A stretch of DNA of 64,000 nt from Bacterioplanes sanyensis (GCF_014652515.1 NZ_BMYY01000002.1:1-64000); one strand, 5' to 3'; shown: positions 1-9,346, numbered from the stretch's first letter. Program-made: numbers and translations. Notes: a model not told the origin generated them from the letters alone.

Positions 1-211
1 ACACCGATTGAATTTGAAAAATGTGCTTAGAAAAGTGTCCGGTTTGGGTTGACCACAACAGGTGGCTTTGCCTGGCCCAGCAGACAGTAGCGCTTTATCG
101 CTGGACTGGGCATAAGCGATGGGTGCAGCGTTCGCCAGTTATGGCGAGCGCAGACTGATCGGTGTTCTTTGCCGCATCCAGCTCATCTCGCGATTTGATA
201 GCAAGGATCTT

Positions 212-241
212 GCGAGGGATTATGATAACCTCGCGTTTTTT
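212..241 (+). terminator. Terminator-like hairpin just before the first gene
   Basis: A 6-bp stem GCGAGG/CCTCGC with an 11-nt loop is followed by G and six T. It ends 12 nt before the ATG at 254. A smaller hairpin, GCAAG-GAT-CTTGC at 201-213, overlaps its left arm by two bases, so the two exclude each other. It may end transcription of a gene left of the window or act as a leader attenuator. The sequence does not decide between these. Confidence 0.45.
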
Positions 242-253
242 ACCATAGCGAAA

Positions 254-2161
254 ATGACGGTCGTGAGTGATCAGCGCAGAAACTGGAGTGGGCTGCTATC
301 TGCCTTGGTGTTATTGCTGTTGTTGGCGTTGCACATTCAACAGTTTGGCCACGGTATTCGTACCACAGCCGATGATGTTGCATTTTTAGCCAACTACCAA
401 CAGGGCTGGGCGGCCATTCTCGCCGATGCTCAGCGCACAGCCGAGTTTAGTGGCCGTTTCAGTCATTATATTCAGACGCCATTAAATTCTTTAGGCGCTT
501 ATTGGGCCGCTGAGCCGACCACTCGCTATGCCATGCTGGCTTTGTATGTGGCAGTGTGGCTGATGTTTGCAGGCTATTGTGCGCGCTTGCTGGCCCAAGG
601 CCAGCGCAGCGTGGCATTAATGATATGTCTGTGGCTGGTGGCCTTGCACCCATTGGCTTATGAGCATATGCCCCCGAATGCCTATCCGCTGCAAAACACC
701 GTGCCCATGTTGCTGATTTTAGCCGCGCGCTGGTGGCTGTTGGTGAAGCCTCAAGCTGGCTGGCTGGCGCGCCTTGCGGCGTATGCATTAACAGCTATCG
801 GTATGTGGAGCGGTGATTTTGCGCTGATTTTTGCCTCGGCACTTCTGTTAGCTGAGCATTTGCGCTACCTCGCGGTCGCTTACCCAGGGTTAACTTATCG
901 CCGCATGTTTGGCTTATCTGTTCCGCTATCTAAGCTGCTGTGGGATATGGCGCTGGTGGCGGTAGTGATGGTGCCGTATGTGCTGTATCGACAAGCCTTT
1001 CCATCGCAGTACACCGGCAACAGCATGACAGGCTTTGCTGACCCGCTGCGGGTATTGCACACCGCCTGGTTACATATCTATGCCGGCACTTCGCCGTACC
1101 GCTTTGATGCGGCTGTATTGATGCAAGCGTCCACCTGGGTGTGGGTAAAAGCGGGTGTTCTTGCCACCGTGGCGGCGTTGCTAGGTGCATGGTGTGTGGC
1201 GTTATTGCCGCGCTGGCGCGTACGCATGATTGGGGCGACGTTATTGGCCGCCGTGCTGCTGAGTTTTTACATCGTGATGCCAGTGGCCTTGGTCGCGCGC
1301 CAGCAACAGTGGTGTTTTGACTATGGCGTATGCGGCTATTTGGATAGTCGCATTGTTTATTTGTTGGTGGGGCTGGTGCTGGCAGTGCTGGCAATAGTGT
1401 TGCGCTCTTGGTTGTCATTGCGTTTAGCGCAACTGCTAGTTGGGCTGAGTATCTTTATTGGCGCTGGCAGTAACTATGTTATCAATGCACATTTGGCCAG
1501 TGATATGGCCCATCGCAGTGCCCCTTGGCAACGTGCTCAGCAGTTTGCCTGTGATGGTGATTACCGTGAGCAAAGCGATGCACAACTGATTGCGCAAATT
1601 GATCCTGCTCAATTGGTGCCCATGCATCCGCATATTTATCGCGCTGAATTTTGGCAACAGCATCTCAATGACCTGCGTCAGCGGTCCGGCTGTGCTATTA
1701 CCCCTCGTAATGACCGCTTGGTGACGTTAACGAGAACCATGCACTTTGGTAGCCAAGGCAATGGTAATTTGCTACTGGCGTCCGGCTGGTCTGCCCCTGA
1801 ACCTTGGGGAGTGTGGAGCATTGGTCAAAGATCGGTGATGTGGCTACCGCTGGCCGGCTCTGAGATGGAGGTTAGCCAGCTAAAACTGGGGTTTCGTTTG
1901 TTCAGCGGCCCATCACTGCAGCAGCAAGTCGTAAAGGTCGCGATCAATGATCAGCCAATGGGGCAATGGGACTTTCCTAACGCCGGGCGGGGGCGCGATT
2001 GTTGCTCGCTGAACCTGCCCCTGCAAGGCATCGACCGCTCTGCCGGTGCGCTTAAAATCACCTTGTCTTATGACGCTGTGCGCGATCCTTCCGTCGCGGG
2101 TGAATCGGCGGATGGCCGAGCATTAGCGCTGGGAATACATACCCTAGAGTTATTGCCTTAA
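254..2161 (+). CDS. Polytopic membrane protein, putative GT-C-type glycosyltransferase
   Basis: This 635-residue protein has a cytoplasmic N-terminus, about ten hydrophobic segments up to roughly residue 420, and a soluble C-terminal domain of about 190 residues. The layout fits membrane proteins that add sugars to a lipid-linked glycan on the periplasmic face, with the GtrB/GtrA-like genes downstream supplying a lipid-linked sugar (inference). I chose the ATG at 254 because the transmembrane region starts shortly after it; the longer frame from 119 would run through the hairpin at 212-241. No good ribosome-binding site precedes 254, so the start is uncertain. The last 75 residues resemble the small orphan gene at 2367. 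The exact enzymatic role is not recognisable. Confidence 0.7.
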   Translation: MTVVSDQRRNWSGLLSALVLLLLLALHIQQFGHGIRTTADDVAFLANYQQGWAAILADAQRTAEFSGRFSHYIQTPLNSLGAYWAAEPTTRYAMLALYVAVWLMFAGYCARLLAQGQRSVALMICLWLVALHPLAYEHMPPNAYPLQNTVPMLLILAARWWLLVKPQAGWLARLAAYALTAIGMWSGDFALIFASALLLAEHLRYLAVAYPGLTYRRMFGLSVPLSKLLWDMALVAVVMVPYVLYRQAFPSQYTGNSMTGFADPLRVLHTAWLHIYAGTSPYRFDAAVLMQASTWVWVKAGVLATVAALLGAWCVALLPRWRVRMIGATLLAAVLLSFYIVMPVALVARQQQWCFDYGVCGYLDSRIVYLLVGLVLAVLAIVLRSWLSLRLAQLLVGLSIFIGAGSNYVINAHLASDMAHRSAPWQRAQQFACDGDYREQSDAQLIAQIDPAQLVPMHPHIYRAEFWQQHLNDLRQRSGCAITPRNDRLVTLTRTMHFGSQGNGNLLLASGWSAPEPWGVWSIGQRSVMWLPLAGSEMEVSQLKLGFRLFSGPSLQQQVVKVAINDQPMGQWDFPNAGRGRDCCSLNLPLQGIDRSAGALKITLSYDAVRDPSVAGESADGRALALGIHTLELLP

Positions 2162-2366
2162 TATAGGCATCGGAGATTGCCGAGCAGGCTTTGAGCTGTG
2201 CGCTGGCAGCCAGAGCTCTTATTTTGAGAGTTCTCTGTAAATAAAGCGCCTAGCGGTTGCTAGGTGCCGCTCTGAGTCAGAAGTTCGCATATTTTCAAAG
2301 CGAATGGAAAGCGTTGGCGCAGGGCGTTGTTCGCTATGTGAGATTGGCTTGCAGTCGTAGTGTGGC

Positions 2367-2624
2367 TTGTCGCTGAATCAGCACAAAGTGAGAGTCTATT
2401 TAGGTGGTGAGGAACTGGCGCGCTGGAGCTTTGATGACGAGCCCGCCCAGTATGTGAACCAGCATCGCGTACTCACGCTACCGGGGGTTGAGGCTACTGC
2501 AGCACGCAAGCTGCATTTTGAGTTTGCTGCGCAGCGCGACCCGCACTATGTCGGTGAGTCAGCAGATCCGCGTCGATTAGCGATGGGGATTAAATCAATC
2601 GAGTTTTGGGAGCACCCTTTATGA
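2367..2624 (+). pseudogene. Orphan copy of the C-terminal domain of the preceding membrane protein
   Basis: The 85-residue frame opens with TTG, has no clear ribosome-binding site, and lies directly after an in-frame stop at 2358. Its sequence aligns along its full length with the C-terminal end of the protein at 254-2161: both carry a KV-V start, a W-F pair, a G-L turn, R-DP, GESAD-R-LA-GI and a final LE/IEF. The membrane part of such a protein is absent upstream in all frames that I checked. The simplest reading is a remnant of a duplicated gene. It could instead be a stand-alone accessory domain, because its stop overlaps the next start as ATGA. Confidence 0.5.
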
Positions 2625-3601
2625 GCGCAGCGTCACTAACGACTAAGCCTCTGGTTTCTCTTATTGTGCCGGTTTTCAACGAGCAAGAGTCTATCCCGGT
2701 TTTTATTGATGCGGTTGTGCGTGAGCGCCAGCAGTGGGGGTTCGACACAGAAATCATTTTTGTTGACGATGGCTCGTCTGATCAGTCGTTACAGCAGCTG
2801 CGTCAAGCCGCGGAGCAACATGAATTTATCCAGTATGTGTCGTTCTCGCGCAATTTTGGCAAAGAGATCGCCTTGTCGGCCGGGCTGGATCATGCCCAAG
2901 GCGACGCTGCAGTGATGCTGGATGTCGATTTGCAGCATCCGCTGGCCACGATTCCTGAGTTTGTCGCTAAGTGGCAAAGCGAAGGTTATGACATGGTGTA
3001 CGGCTTGCGTAACCTCGACAATCAAGAAACTTGGCTCAAACGTGCCACCTCGCGTGTGTTTTATAAGTTGTTCAATGTTATGGCGCACTCGTCACTGCCT
3101 GAAGGTGGTGGTGATTTTCGCTTACTGGATCGCAAGGTGGTGGATGCCCTATGCGCGATGCCAGAACGCAATCGCTTTATGAAGGGCCTATATGCTTGGG
3201 TAGGTTTTAAATCCGTAGGCATTCGCTATGAGCAGCCTGCCCGTGAGCTGGGTGAGTCCAAGTTTAATTATTGGAAGCTCTGGAACTTTGCCCTCGATGG
3301 CTTGGTGAGCTTTTCTACTTGGCCGCTGCGTATGTGGTCATACGTGGGGGGCGTTGTTGCCTTGTTGGCCTTTGTCTACGCCAGTGTCATTGTGATTAAA
3401 ACCCTGATTTATGGGGTGGATGTGCCGGGGTATGCCTCGCTGGTCACGGGTATTTTATTTTTAGGTGGCATGCAGCTGTTGTCGATTGGTGTGATCGGTG
3501 AATATCTCGGGCGTTTGTTTGTTGAAACCAAGAGTCGCCCTTTGTATGTCGTGGCTGAAAAACACACCCGCTCAGAGCCGGAGGCAGACCGTGATTCCTG
3601 A
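2621..3601 (+). CDS. GtrB-like family 2 glycosyltransferase (polyprenyl-phosphate sugar synthase)
   Basis: This 326-residue GT2 enzyme has the opening SLIVPVFNEQESI, the nucleotide-binding FVDDGSSDQS and the acidic metal site MLDVDLQHP. Two C-terminal membrane segments (about residues 230-300) follow. This is the ArnC/GtrB/DPM1 layout, which makes polyprenyl-phosphate-linked glucose or a related sugar at the inner membrane. I chose the ATG at 2621 because it overlaps the stop of the preceding frame (ATGA). The next gene is a GtrA-like flippase with its own GGAGG, so donor synthesis and flipping are coupled. The sugar cannot be told from sequence. Confidence 0.88.
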   Translation: MSAASLTTKPLVSLIVPVFNEQESIPVFIDAVVRERQQWGFDTEIIFVDDGSSDQSLQQLRQAAEQHEFIQYVSFSRNFGKEIALSAGLDHAQGDAAVMLDVDLQHPLATIPEFVAKWQSEGYDMVYGLRNLDNQETWLKRATSRVFYKLFNVMAHSSLPEGGGDFRLLDRKVVDALCAMPERNRFMKGLYAWVGFKSVGIRYEQPARELGESKFNYWKLWNFALDGLVSFSTWPLRMWSYVGGVVALLAFVYASVIVIKTLIYGVDVPGYASLVTGILFLGGMQLLSIGVIGEYLGRLFVETKSRPLYVVAEKHTRSEPEADRDS

Positions 3602-3992
3602 GCGTCAGCAACTGCGACAACTCCTCGGTCAATTACTGCGCTTTGGCTTGGTGGGTGGTTTGGCCACCTTGGTGCACTTGGGCGTGGCATTTTTTGTGCT
3701 GCAGCAATGGCCGCAGCTATCTGCCTTTTGGGTGAACTTGGTGGCGTTTGTGGTGGCGTTTCAGGTGTCGTTTTGGGGGCATTCGCGCTTTACCTTTCGC
3801 CAGCAAGGCCATTGGTTGAAATTCTTAACCGTGACGGTTACCGGCTTCGCCATTAATAACAGCTTCTTATGGTTGTTTTTGACCTTGGGAGTGGAAGACA
3901 GCTTTGTTGCAATTTGCTTATCGGTAGCGCTGGTGCCGCTGTTTGTGTTTGTGGCGTCGCGCTTATGGGTATTTGCTCAGCCGCGCTCATAG
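3591..3992 (+). CDS. GtrA-like membrane protein
   Basis: This 133-residue protein has four hydrophobic segments, starting LLRFGLVGGLATLVHLG, and ends in a short basic tail. That is typical of the GtrA/DPMS family, thought to flip polyprenyl-phosphate sugars or partner GtrB-like enzymes. The GTG at 3591 is chosen because GGAGG at 3580-3584 lies six bases before it; the start overlaps the end of the GtrB-like gene by 11 bases. A longer frame from 3498 would cover much more of that gene. Family assignment is good; the flippase role is family knowledge. Confidence 0.85.
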   Translation: MIPERQQLRQLLGQLLRFGLVGGLATLVHLGVAFFVLQQWPQLSAFWVNLVAFVVAFQVSFWGHSRFTFRQQGHWLKFLTVTVTGFAINNSFLWLFLTLGVEDSFVAICLSVALVPLFVFVASRLWVFAQPRS

Positions 3993-4483
3993 GGGGTTGC
4001 GGCTATGAGTGTTGTCGTTTGGATTAGCAGTGGCTGGAGAGATTTAAAACTAGGGGCGCTTTTCTGATCAGAGCAGAGGTGTAAGCTGGCAAGCACTGTG
4101 TTGGCTCTGCCTTAGCACCAATTGAGGGTGGCTGGCATGGCCTTGTATGCTAGCGTTTGTATTCGTTGGCGGCGCATCTTTGGGTATGCGGGTGCTTACT
4201 GATCGCTCGCGTTCTGTGGAGCGGGCCAAAACGCAAGGCAGCGGGGCGTTTTTCGAACGCTAGCTGTAGCGTTTGCCGTTTTTGCCATAAGCCTTGATCG
4301 CGCCGGTTGCCGCCGGCGCGATCAGGTGCATAATACCTGCCATAAAATCATGACCATTTAATGACAATCCGATGATGCCTTCGGCCACAGGACGGCTTTG
4401 ATTCACTTCCTCCCTCAGTTGGTCAGTGACTCTTGGTGAGCTTGTGTTCGGCAGTGGCTGAATCGTTGCTGCTATTAAATTGG
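3993..4483. other. Long intergenic region with hairpins and a candidate promoter
   Basis: No convincing gene is seen. At 4083-4155 lies a sequence related to the one at 6261-6340. At 4256-4273 there is a 7-bp inverted repeat (AACGCTA/TAGCGTT), with a short T run further on at 4279-4283, a possible weak terminator for the GtrB-GtrA pair. At 4296-4323 a perfect 11-bp inverted repeat (GATCGCGCCGG and its complement, 6-nt loop) overlaps a candidate promoter TTGCCG-16-CATAAT at 4307-4334. It could be an operator. Confidence 0.4.
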
Positions 4484-6244
4484 ATGGCTGGGTGTTGTGT
4501 GAAATTGTTAAGTCCTCTTTTAGTTAGGCTGCCGCGCTATTGGCTGCTACTACCTTTTTTCGCTGTTGCTTGTGTGTTGCATGCTGCTGTGCCGGGTTGG
4601 CTGTTGCCGACGGCCGGTCAGGCCGCTTGGGTGTTAGGATTTGCTCAAGACTTGGCTAATCAAAGTCCTTGGGCTTTGTATGCGCAGTCGATTGGAACAC
4701 CTGAACCAGCAGCGATGGCGTTTGGCCTAGCAGGCGCACGCATCACTGGCTGGTTGCTGGCATTGGGGGTGGCGCCAGCAGCGGCCTATGCTTTGATGGT
4801 TTGCTTGGGGTTGTTGTTGGCCGCCATTGGCGCTGTGTATTTGGCGCGCCGTGCAGGGCTTTCGCCCATGCTGGCTTGTGTATTGGCGCTGCTATGGCTT
4901 ATCAGCCCGATGGCCTTGTATCACCATGATTACTCCATGCTGGCTCTAGGGATTGTGCTGCTGAGCGCCTATTTTGCGGTGTTTAGCGCCTGGTTGCAGA
5001 ACCCAACTCGCTGGTTGACGCTGGCTTGGTGGTCAACTCTGTTGGTGGCCGTGTTTGTCGATGGCTATACCTTTGTGATGTTGGCGCTGGGCAGCTCAGG
5101 GTTGTTGCTGTTGTCTGGTTGGAGCAAGCACCAGACCACTTGGCTAGGCTGGCGTCGCTGGGCGGCGCACCTGGCGGGGCTGGTATTGGCTTATGTGGCT
5201 TATACCCAGTTTATTGGTACCTCTGCGTATCACCCATCGCCATTGAGTTTTTTTCGCGGCTGGGGGGTTGATGTTACTTTTTGGCTGCAACCCGAGCAGG
5301 GTCAGCACTGGCTGGCTGATTGGCTGGGCTGGAGCACTCATCGCAGTATGCAAGACTATTATGGCGATCATTCGGTATGGCGCACGACCTTTATGTTACC
5401 GATGTTTGTGGCGCTGGCATTGTTGCTGTGGTGGCGGCGCAAGGTCAGCCGGCCTGTTGCGGTGCTGCTGCTGATGGCGCTGGTGGCGGCTTATCTGGCA
5501 TTGGGGCCGGCGCTTAAAATGAACGCCACCAAGCCAGAGGCCTTGCGCCATATTCCGAATATGCCAGCCGAGCAGGTCTCTTTGGCAACGGGGTCAGGTT
5601 GGCTGTATGAGCATGTCCCTGGGCTATCCAGTATGCGCGCCAGCTATCGTTGGACGGCGTTGATGAGCTTTGCGTTGTGGTGGGCGTTGGTAATGTTAAT
5701 CGGCCAGCGACAGGGGCGTTTATCTGCTTGGCAGGGCTGGTTGGCGACGAGCTTGCCACTGTTGCTGTTTATGCCGCCTCTGGCTGAGCAAGTGCATGAT
5801 GGTGAGCGCTATTACGATCATTTCCAGCGCATGACAACCGAGTTTATTGAACCGCTCCAGCAGGATACAGCGGCCGGAGAGCTGGTCGCTTTTTTGCCTT
5901 GGGGTAATGATTTTATGATCAATTACGTTGCTCCTGCGGCGGGTGTTAATGCCTTTAATATTGGCGGTGACAAAAATATGCAGCAAGCGTCGAAACACTG
6001 GCCAGACTGGTTTCGTCAACTTGGTCGCGGACGGGTTCAGTCTGACTATGCTCTGCCCGTTGCCACGGCATTGCAGCAAGGAGAGGTCGATGCCGTGGTG
6101 ATTCCTAAAGTCGATATGTTATGGGCGCCACACAATTGGCCGAGTGAACGCATTGGGCCTTTCGATCGTGCAACGATAGAGCAGCTTAGGCAGTTGCCAG
6201 AGCGGCAGGTGCTGGAGAGACAGCGTTATTGGTTGGTGCGTTAG
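4484..6244 (+). CDS. Large polytopic membrane protein, YfhO/GT-C-like
   Basis: About 586 residues with some twelve hydrophobic segments, followed by a soluble C-terminal domain from about residue 450. A motif PGLSSMRASYRW before the last helices resembles the P-G-x-x-x-x-R region of bacterial membrane mannosyl- or arabinosyl-transferase-like proteins. It probably adds or modifies sugars in the polysaccharide made here (inference). The start is uncertain: in-frame TTG 4433, ATG 4484 and GTG 4499 all lack a strong ribosome-binding site. It stands alone between two leader regions and is probably its own transcript. Confidence 0.6.
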   Translation: MAGCCVKLLSPLLVRLPRYWLLLPFFAVACVLHAAVPGWLLPTAGQAAWVLGFAQDLANQSPWALYAQSIGTPEPAAMAFGLAGARITGWLLALGVAPAAAYALMVCLGLLLAAIGAVYLARRAGLSPMLACVLALLWLISPMALYHHDYSMLALGIVLLSAYFAVFSAWLQNPTRWLTLAWWSTLLVAVFVDGYTFVMLALGSSGLLLLSGWSKHQTTWLGWRRWAAHLAGLVLAYVAYTQFIGTSAYHPSPLSFFRGWGVDVTFWLQPEQGQHWLADWLGWSTHRSMQDYYGDHSVWRTTFMLPMFVALALLLWWRRKVSRPVAVLLLMALVAAYLALGPALKMNATKPEALRHIPNMPAEQVSLATGSGWLYEHVPGLSSMRASYRWTALMSFALWWALVMLIGQRQGRLSAWQGWLATSLPLLLFMPPLAEQVHDGERYYDHFQRMTTEFIEPLQQDTAAGELVAFLPWGNDFMINYVAPAAGVNAFNIGGDKNMQQASKHWPDWFRQLGRGRVQSDYALPVATALQQGEVDAVVIPKVDMLWAPHNWPSERIGPFDRATIEQLRQLPERQVLERQRYWLVR

Positions 6245-6327
6245 TTTTTCTCCATTGCCAAAGCCGGCAAACGGGCCAGCACTGAGTCAGCCCTGTGTTA
6301 GCATCAAGTAAGGGTTGCCGGCTGAGC

Positions 6328-6355
6328 TTGTGCGCTAGCGGCCAACTGGCATAAT
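6328..6355 (+). promoter_or_regulatory. Candidate promoter of the dehydratase-glycosyltransferase operon
   Basis: TTGTGC at 6328-6333 and CATAAT at 6350-6355 are separated by 16 bases. They sit at the downstream end of the leader repeat 6261-6340 and about 50 bases before the chosen start at 6408. Confidence 0.4.
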
Positions 6356-6407
6356 GTCGGCCTTTGCACCCTCTCTCCGGTGGATACTACTTTTTTCAGG
6401 GATTTTC

Positions 6408-8357
6408 ATGTTCGAGCGCTTTCTGCAATGGCCACGCCTGGTTAAACGCCTGTTGACGGTAGCGTCGGACATTGTGGTATTGGGGTTGGCGCTATGGGGC
6501 TCGGTTTCTCTGCATCGTGATCAGCTCTATGCCCCATCGCAGCCCGATGTGCTGTTGTATCTGCTGACCTTAACCGTGACGGTGACGGTCTTTATTCGCT
6601 TGGGTTTATATCGGGCGGTGCTGCGCTTTCTCAGCGATCGCGCCATTTTGACCATTTCTGCCGGTTGCTTGTGCTCCGTTGCGTCCCTGTGGCTGTTTGC
6701 CAAAGCTTTGGACATACCTGTGTCTTCAGCCGTGATCGTTACCTACGGTACGCTGGCGTTTTTATTTGTTGGCGGCACACGTTTTGGCACTCGGGCACTG
6801 ATTAATCGCCCGGGTCTGCGCAATAAAGAGCCAGTAGGTATTGTGGGTGTGGGCGATACGGCGCGCCAGCTAGCTTCAGCCTTGCATCAGGGCACTGAGT
6901 TTCGCCCGGCCGCTTTTTTCTCGCCAGAGCCGGTGGCGGATTTATCCCTCATTGCCGCGACGCCCGTGTATAAACTCGGCCATGCAGAGCGCGCAGTACG
7001 CGAGCTGGGGCTGAAAAAAATTCTGCTTGCCTTAGATGAACCTCAGCACAGCACGGGCGAGTTGCCCTCGCGCCAGCGCTTGCAGGTGCTGAATCAGCTA
7101 GAAGCGTTGTCGGTACCTGTGCAGGCGGTGCCGTCGGTGTCTTGCTTAGTGTCGGGCCGCGTACGCATCAGTGATATTCGCGACTTAGATGTTGAAGACT
7201 TGCTCGGTCGCGAGCCGGTTAATATTCACAATGCTCAGCTACAAGAGGCCATTGCAGGCCGTTCTGTCATGGTTACAGGGGCGGGCGGCTCAATCGGCTC
7301 GGAGCTGTGCCGGCAAATCGTGCGTCAGCAGCCGCAGCGTTTGGTGCTGTTTGAGCAATCTGAATTTGCGCTTTATCAAATCGAACGTGAACTGCGCCAG
7401 GCATTGCAGTCTGAGGGCAGTCAGGTAGAGGTTATTCCGGTTTTGGGCAGTGTGCTGCACCGCCGCCGCTGCGCCAGTGTGATGAGTGAATATGGCATTG
7501 AGCTGGTGTATCACGCCGCAGCTTATAAGCACGTGCCTTTGGTGGAGCACAATATTATTGAAGGCGTGCAAAATAATGTATTTGGTACTTGGTATGCCGC
7601 AGAAGCGGCGATTGAAGCCGGTGTAAAGCGGTTTGTCTTGATCTCTACCGATAAGGCCGTGCGCCCGCCCAATGTTATGGGCGCTAGCAAGCGCATGGCA
7701 GAGCTGGTGTTGCAGGGCTTGGCGATGCGCCAAGCTGACACCGTCTTTACCATGGTGCGCTTTGGCAATGTGCTGGGCTCGTCTGGCTCTGTGGTGCCTT
7801 TATTTCGTGAGCAAATTCGTGAGGGCGGGCCTGTCACCGTGACCCACCCGGATATTTGTCGCTACTTTATGACCATTCCCGAAGCGGCTCAGTTGGTGCT
7901 GCAGGCAGGCAGTATGGCAGGTGGCGGTGAGGTATTCGTGCTGGATATGGGCGAGCCGGTCAAGATCGCTGATTTAGCCCGTAAGATGATTCACCTGATG
8001 GGGCTAACGGAGAAAACCCTAAGCAACCCAGGCGGTGATATCGAGGTGGTGTTTACTGGCCTGCGCCCCGGTGAAAAGCTATTTGAAGAGTTGCTGATTG
8101 GCAACGACCCACAAGGCACCCTTCACCCGCGCATTATGATGGCGCGCGAGCATGCAGAACCTTGGCACCAGGTGGCTGAGTTGCTGGAACAACTCAGCCG
8201 CGCCAGCCATGAGTTTGATCGTGAGCGCATTATTCACTTATTATTCCGCGCCCCGCTGAATTACCGGCCTGCTGAGCTGCCGGATATCGACGCCACTGAT
8301 TTTGCTGAATCCAGTAATGTCAGGCCATTTAAAGTCGGGCGAGATGCTGCCGGCTGA
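6408..8357 (+). CDS. WbpM/PglF-type UDP-N-acetylhexosamine 4,6-dehydratase
   Basis: This 649-residue inner-membrane enzyme has four N-terminal hydrophobic segments, a first Rossmann-like domain (VGIVGVGDTAR near residue 145) and a C-terminal dehydratase domain with TGAGGSIGSE near residue 289. The family's altered active site is present: STDKAV near 412 and Met424-x3-Lys428 in place of Tyr-x3-Lys. Such enzymes turn UDP-GlcNAc into UDP-4-keto-6-deoxy-sugar, the precursor of QuiNAc, FucNAc or bacillosamine. I chose the ATG at 6408 because AGGGA precedes it and the family begins with this FERFLQWPR-like segment. The fused reductase/PGT gene at 12401 is the likely next step. Confidence 0.9.
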   Translation: MFERFLQWPRLVKRLLTVASDIVVLGLALWGSVSLHRDQLYAPSQPDVLLYLLTLTVTVTVFIRLGLYRAVLRFLSDRAILTISAGCLCSVASLWLFAKALDIPVSSAVIVTYGTLAFLFVGGTRFGTRALINRPGLRNKEPVGIVGVGDTARQLASALHQGTEFRPAAFFSPEPVADLSLIAATPVYKLGHAERAVRELGLKKILLALDEPQHSTGELPSRQRLQVLNQLEALSVPVQAVPSVSCLVSGRVRISDIRDLDVEDLLGREPVNIHNAQLQEAIAGRSVMVTGAGGSIGSELCRQIVRQQPQRLVLFEQSEFALYQIERELRQALQSEGSQVEVIPVLGSVLHRRRCASVMSEYGIELVYHAAAYKHVPLVEHNIIEGVQNNVFGTWYAAEAAIEAGVKRFVLISTDKAVRPPNVMGASKRMAELVLQGLAMRQADTVFTMVRFGNVLGSSGSVVPLFREQIREGGPVTVTHPDICRYFMTIPEAAQLVLQAGSMAGGGEVFVLDMGEPVKIADLARKMIHLMGLTEKTLSNPGGDIEVVFTGLRPGEKLFEELLIGNDPQGTLHPRIMMAREHAEPWHQVAELLEQLSRASHEFDRERIIHLLFRAPLNYRPAELPDIDATDFAESSNVRPFKVGRDAAG

Positions 8358-8383
8358 ACTCACCACTTCCTGCAAGAATTACC

Positions 8384-9346
8384 ATGAAACTGATTATTCA
8401 AATCCCTTGTTACAACGAGGAGCAAACCCTCGAAATCGCCTTGTCACAGCTACCACGCGAAGTGGAGGGCTTTGATACCGTCGAGTGGCTGATTATTGAT
8501 GATGGCTGTACCGATAATACGGTTGAGGTTGCCCGGCGCTGTGGTGTCGATCATATCGTTAGCCTTAGCCCTAACCAAGGATTGGCTAAAGGCTTTATTG
8601 CTGGCTTGCAACGTGGTTTGCAGGAGGGTGCTGATGTCATTGTGAATACTGATGCTGATAACCAGTACTGTGCGGATGATATTCCCGCGTTGGTGCAGCC
8701 AGTGCTCAAAGGTGAAGCCGATTACGTTGTTGGTGAGCGTCCAATTGCTTCTATTGAGCACTTTTCGCCGGTCAAAAAAGCACTGCAGCGTTTGGGCAGT
8801 TGGGTGGTGCGTTTGGCATCGCGCAGTAGCGTGCCTGATGCTCCTAGTGGCTTTCGTGCCATGAGTCGTGAGTGTGCTATGCAGCTTTCGGTATTCAGTG
8901 AGTACACTTACACCTTGGAAACTGTCATTCAGGCTGGCCAGAAAGGCATGGCTATTACCTCTGTACCGGTGCGAGTGAACGAGGATCTACGCCCTTCTAA
9001 GTTAGTGTCTAGCATTCCTTCCTACGTGCGTAAGTCGATGATGACGATTGTGCGTATGTTTGTGGTGTATCAGCCGTTTCGTTTTTTCCTAACCGTTGGC
9101 GGTGTTCTGTTTGGTTTGGGTTTTTTATTGGGGTTGCGCTTTTTGTGGTTCTACCTCGGAGGCGACGGCGACGGCCATATTCAATCGTTAATTTTGGCCT
9201 CTGTGTTGATGGGAATGGGTTTTCAAACCGCGCTGGTGGCGTTTGTGGCCGATTTATTATCGGTGAATCGTAAACTGTTGGAGGAGCTGCGCTACCGCAG
9301 TCGTAAATCCGAACTGGATGCTTCCGATTCGTCGCATGCAGAGTAA
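8384..9346 (+). CDS. Family 2 glycosyltransferase with C-terminal membrane anchors
   Basis: 320 residues. The N-terminal GT2 fold shows IQIPCYNEEQTL, WLIIDDGCTDNT and the metal-binding TDADNQY; two hydrophobic segments near residues 225-300 anchor it in the inner membrane. It resembles polyprenyl-phosphate glycosyltransferases of O-antigen or exopolysaccharide loci. It follows the dehydratase by 26 bases and overlaps the next gene, so it belongs to the same operon. The acceptor and sugar are unknown. Confidence 0.82.
   Translation: MKLIIQIPCYNEEQTLEIALSQLPREVEGFDTVEWLIIDDGCTDNTVEVARRCGVDHIVSLSPNQGLAKGFIAGLQRGLQEGADVIVNTDADNQYCADDIPALVQPVLKGEADYVVGERPIASIEHFSPVKKALQRLGSWVVRLASRSSVPDAPSGFRAMSRECAMQLSVFSEYTYTLETVIQAGQKGMAITSVPVRVNEDLRPSKLVSSIPSYVRKSMMTIVRMFVVYQPFRFFLTVGGVLFGLGFLLGLRFLWFYLGGDGDGHIQSLILASVLMGMGFQTALVAFVADLLSVNRKLLEELRYRSRKSELDASDSSHAE

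Noticed and set aside
4083-6340. Canonical JUMPstart/ops element
   Set aside because: Only GCTAGCG partly resembles the ops sequence GGCGGTAGCGT; the rest does not match.
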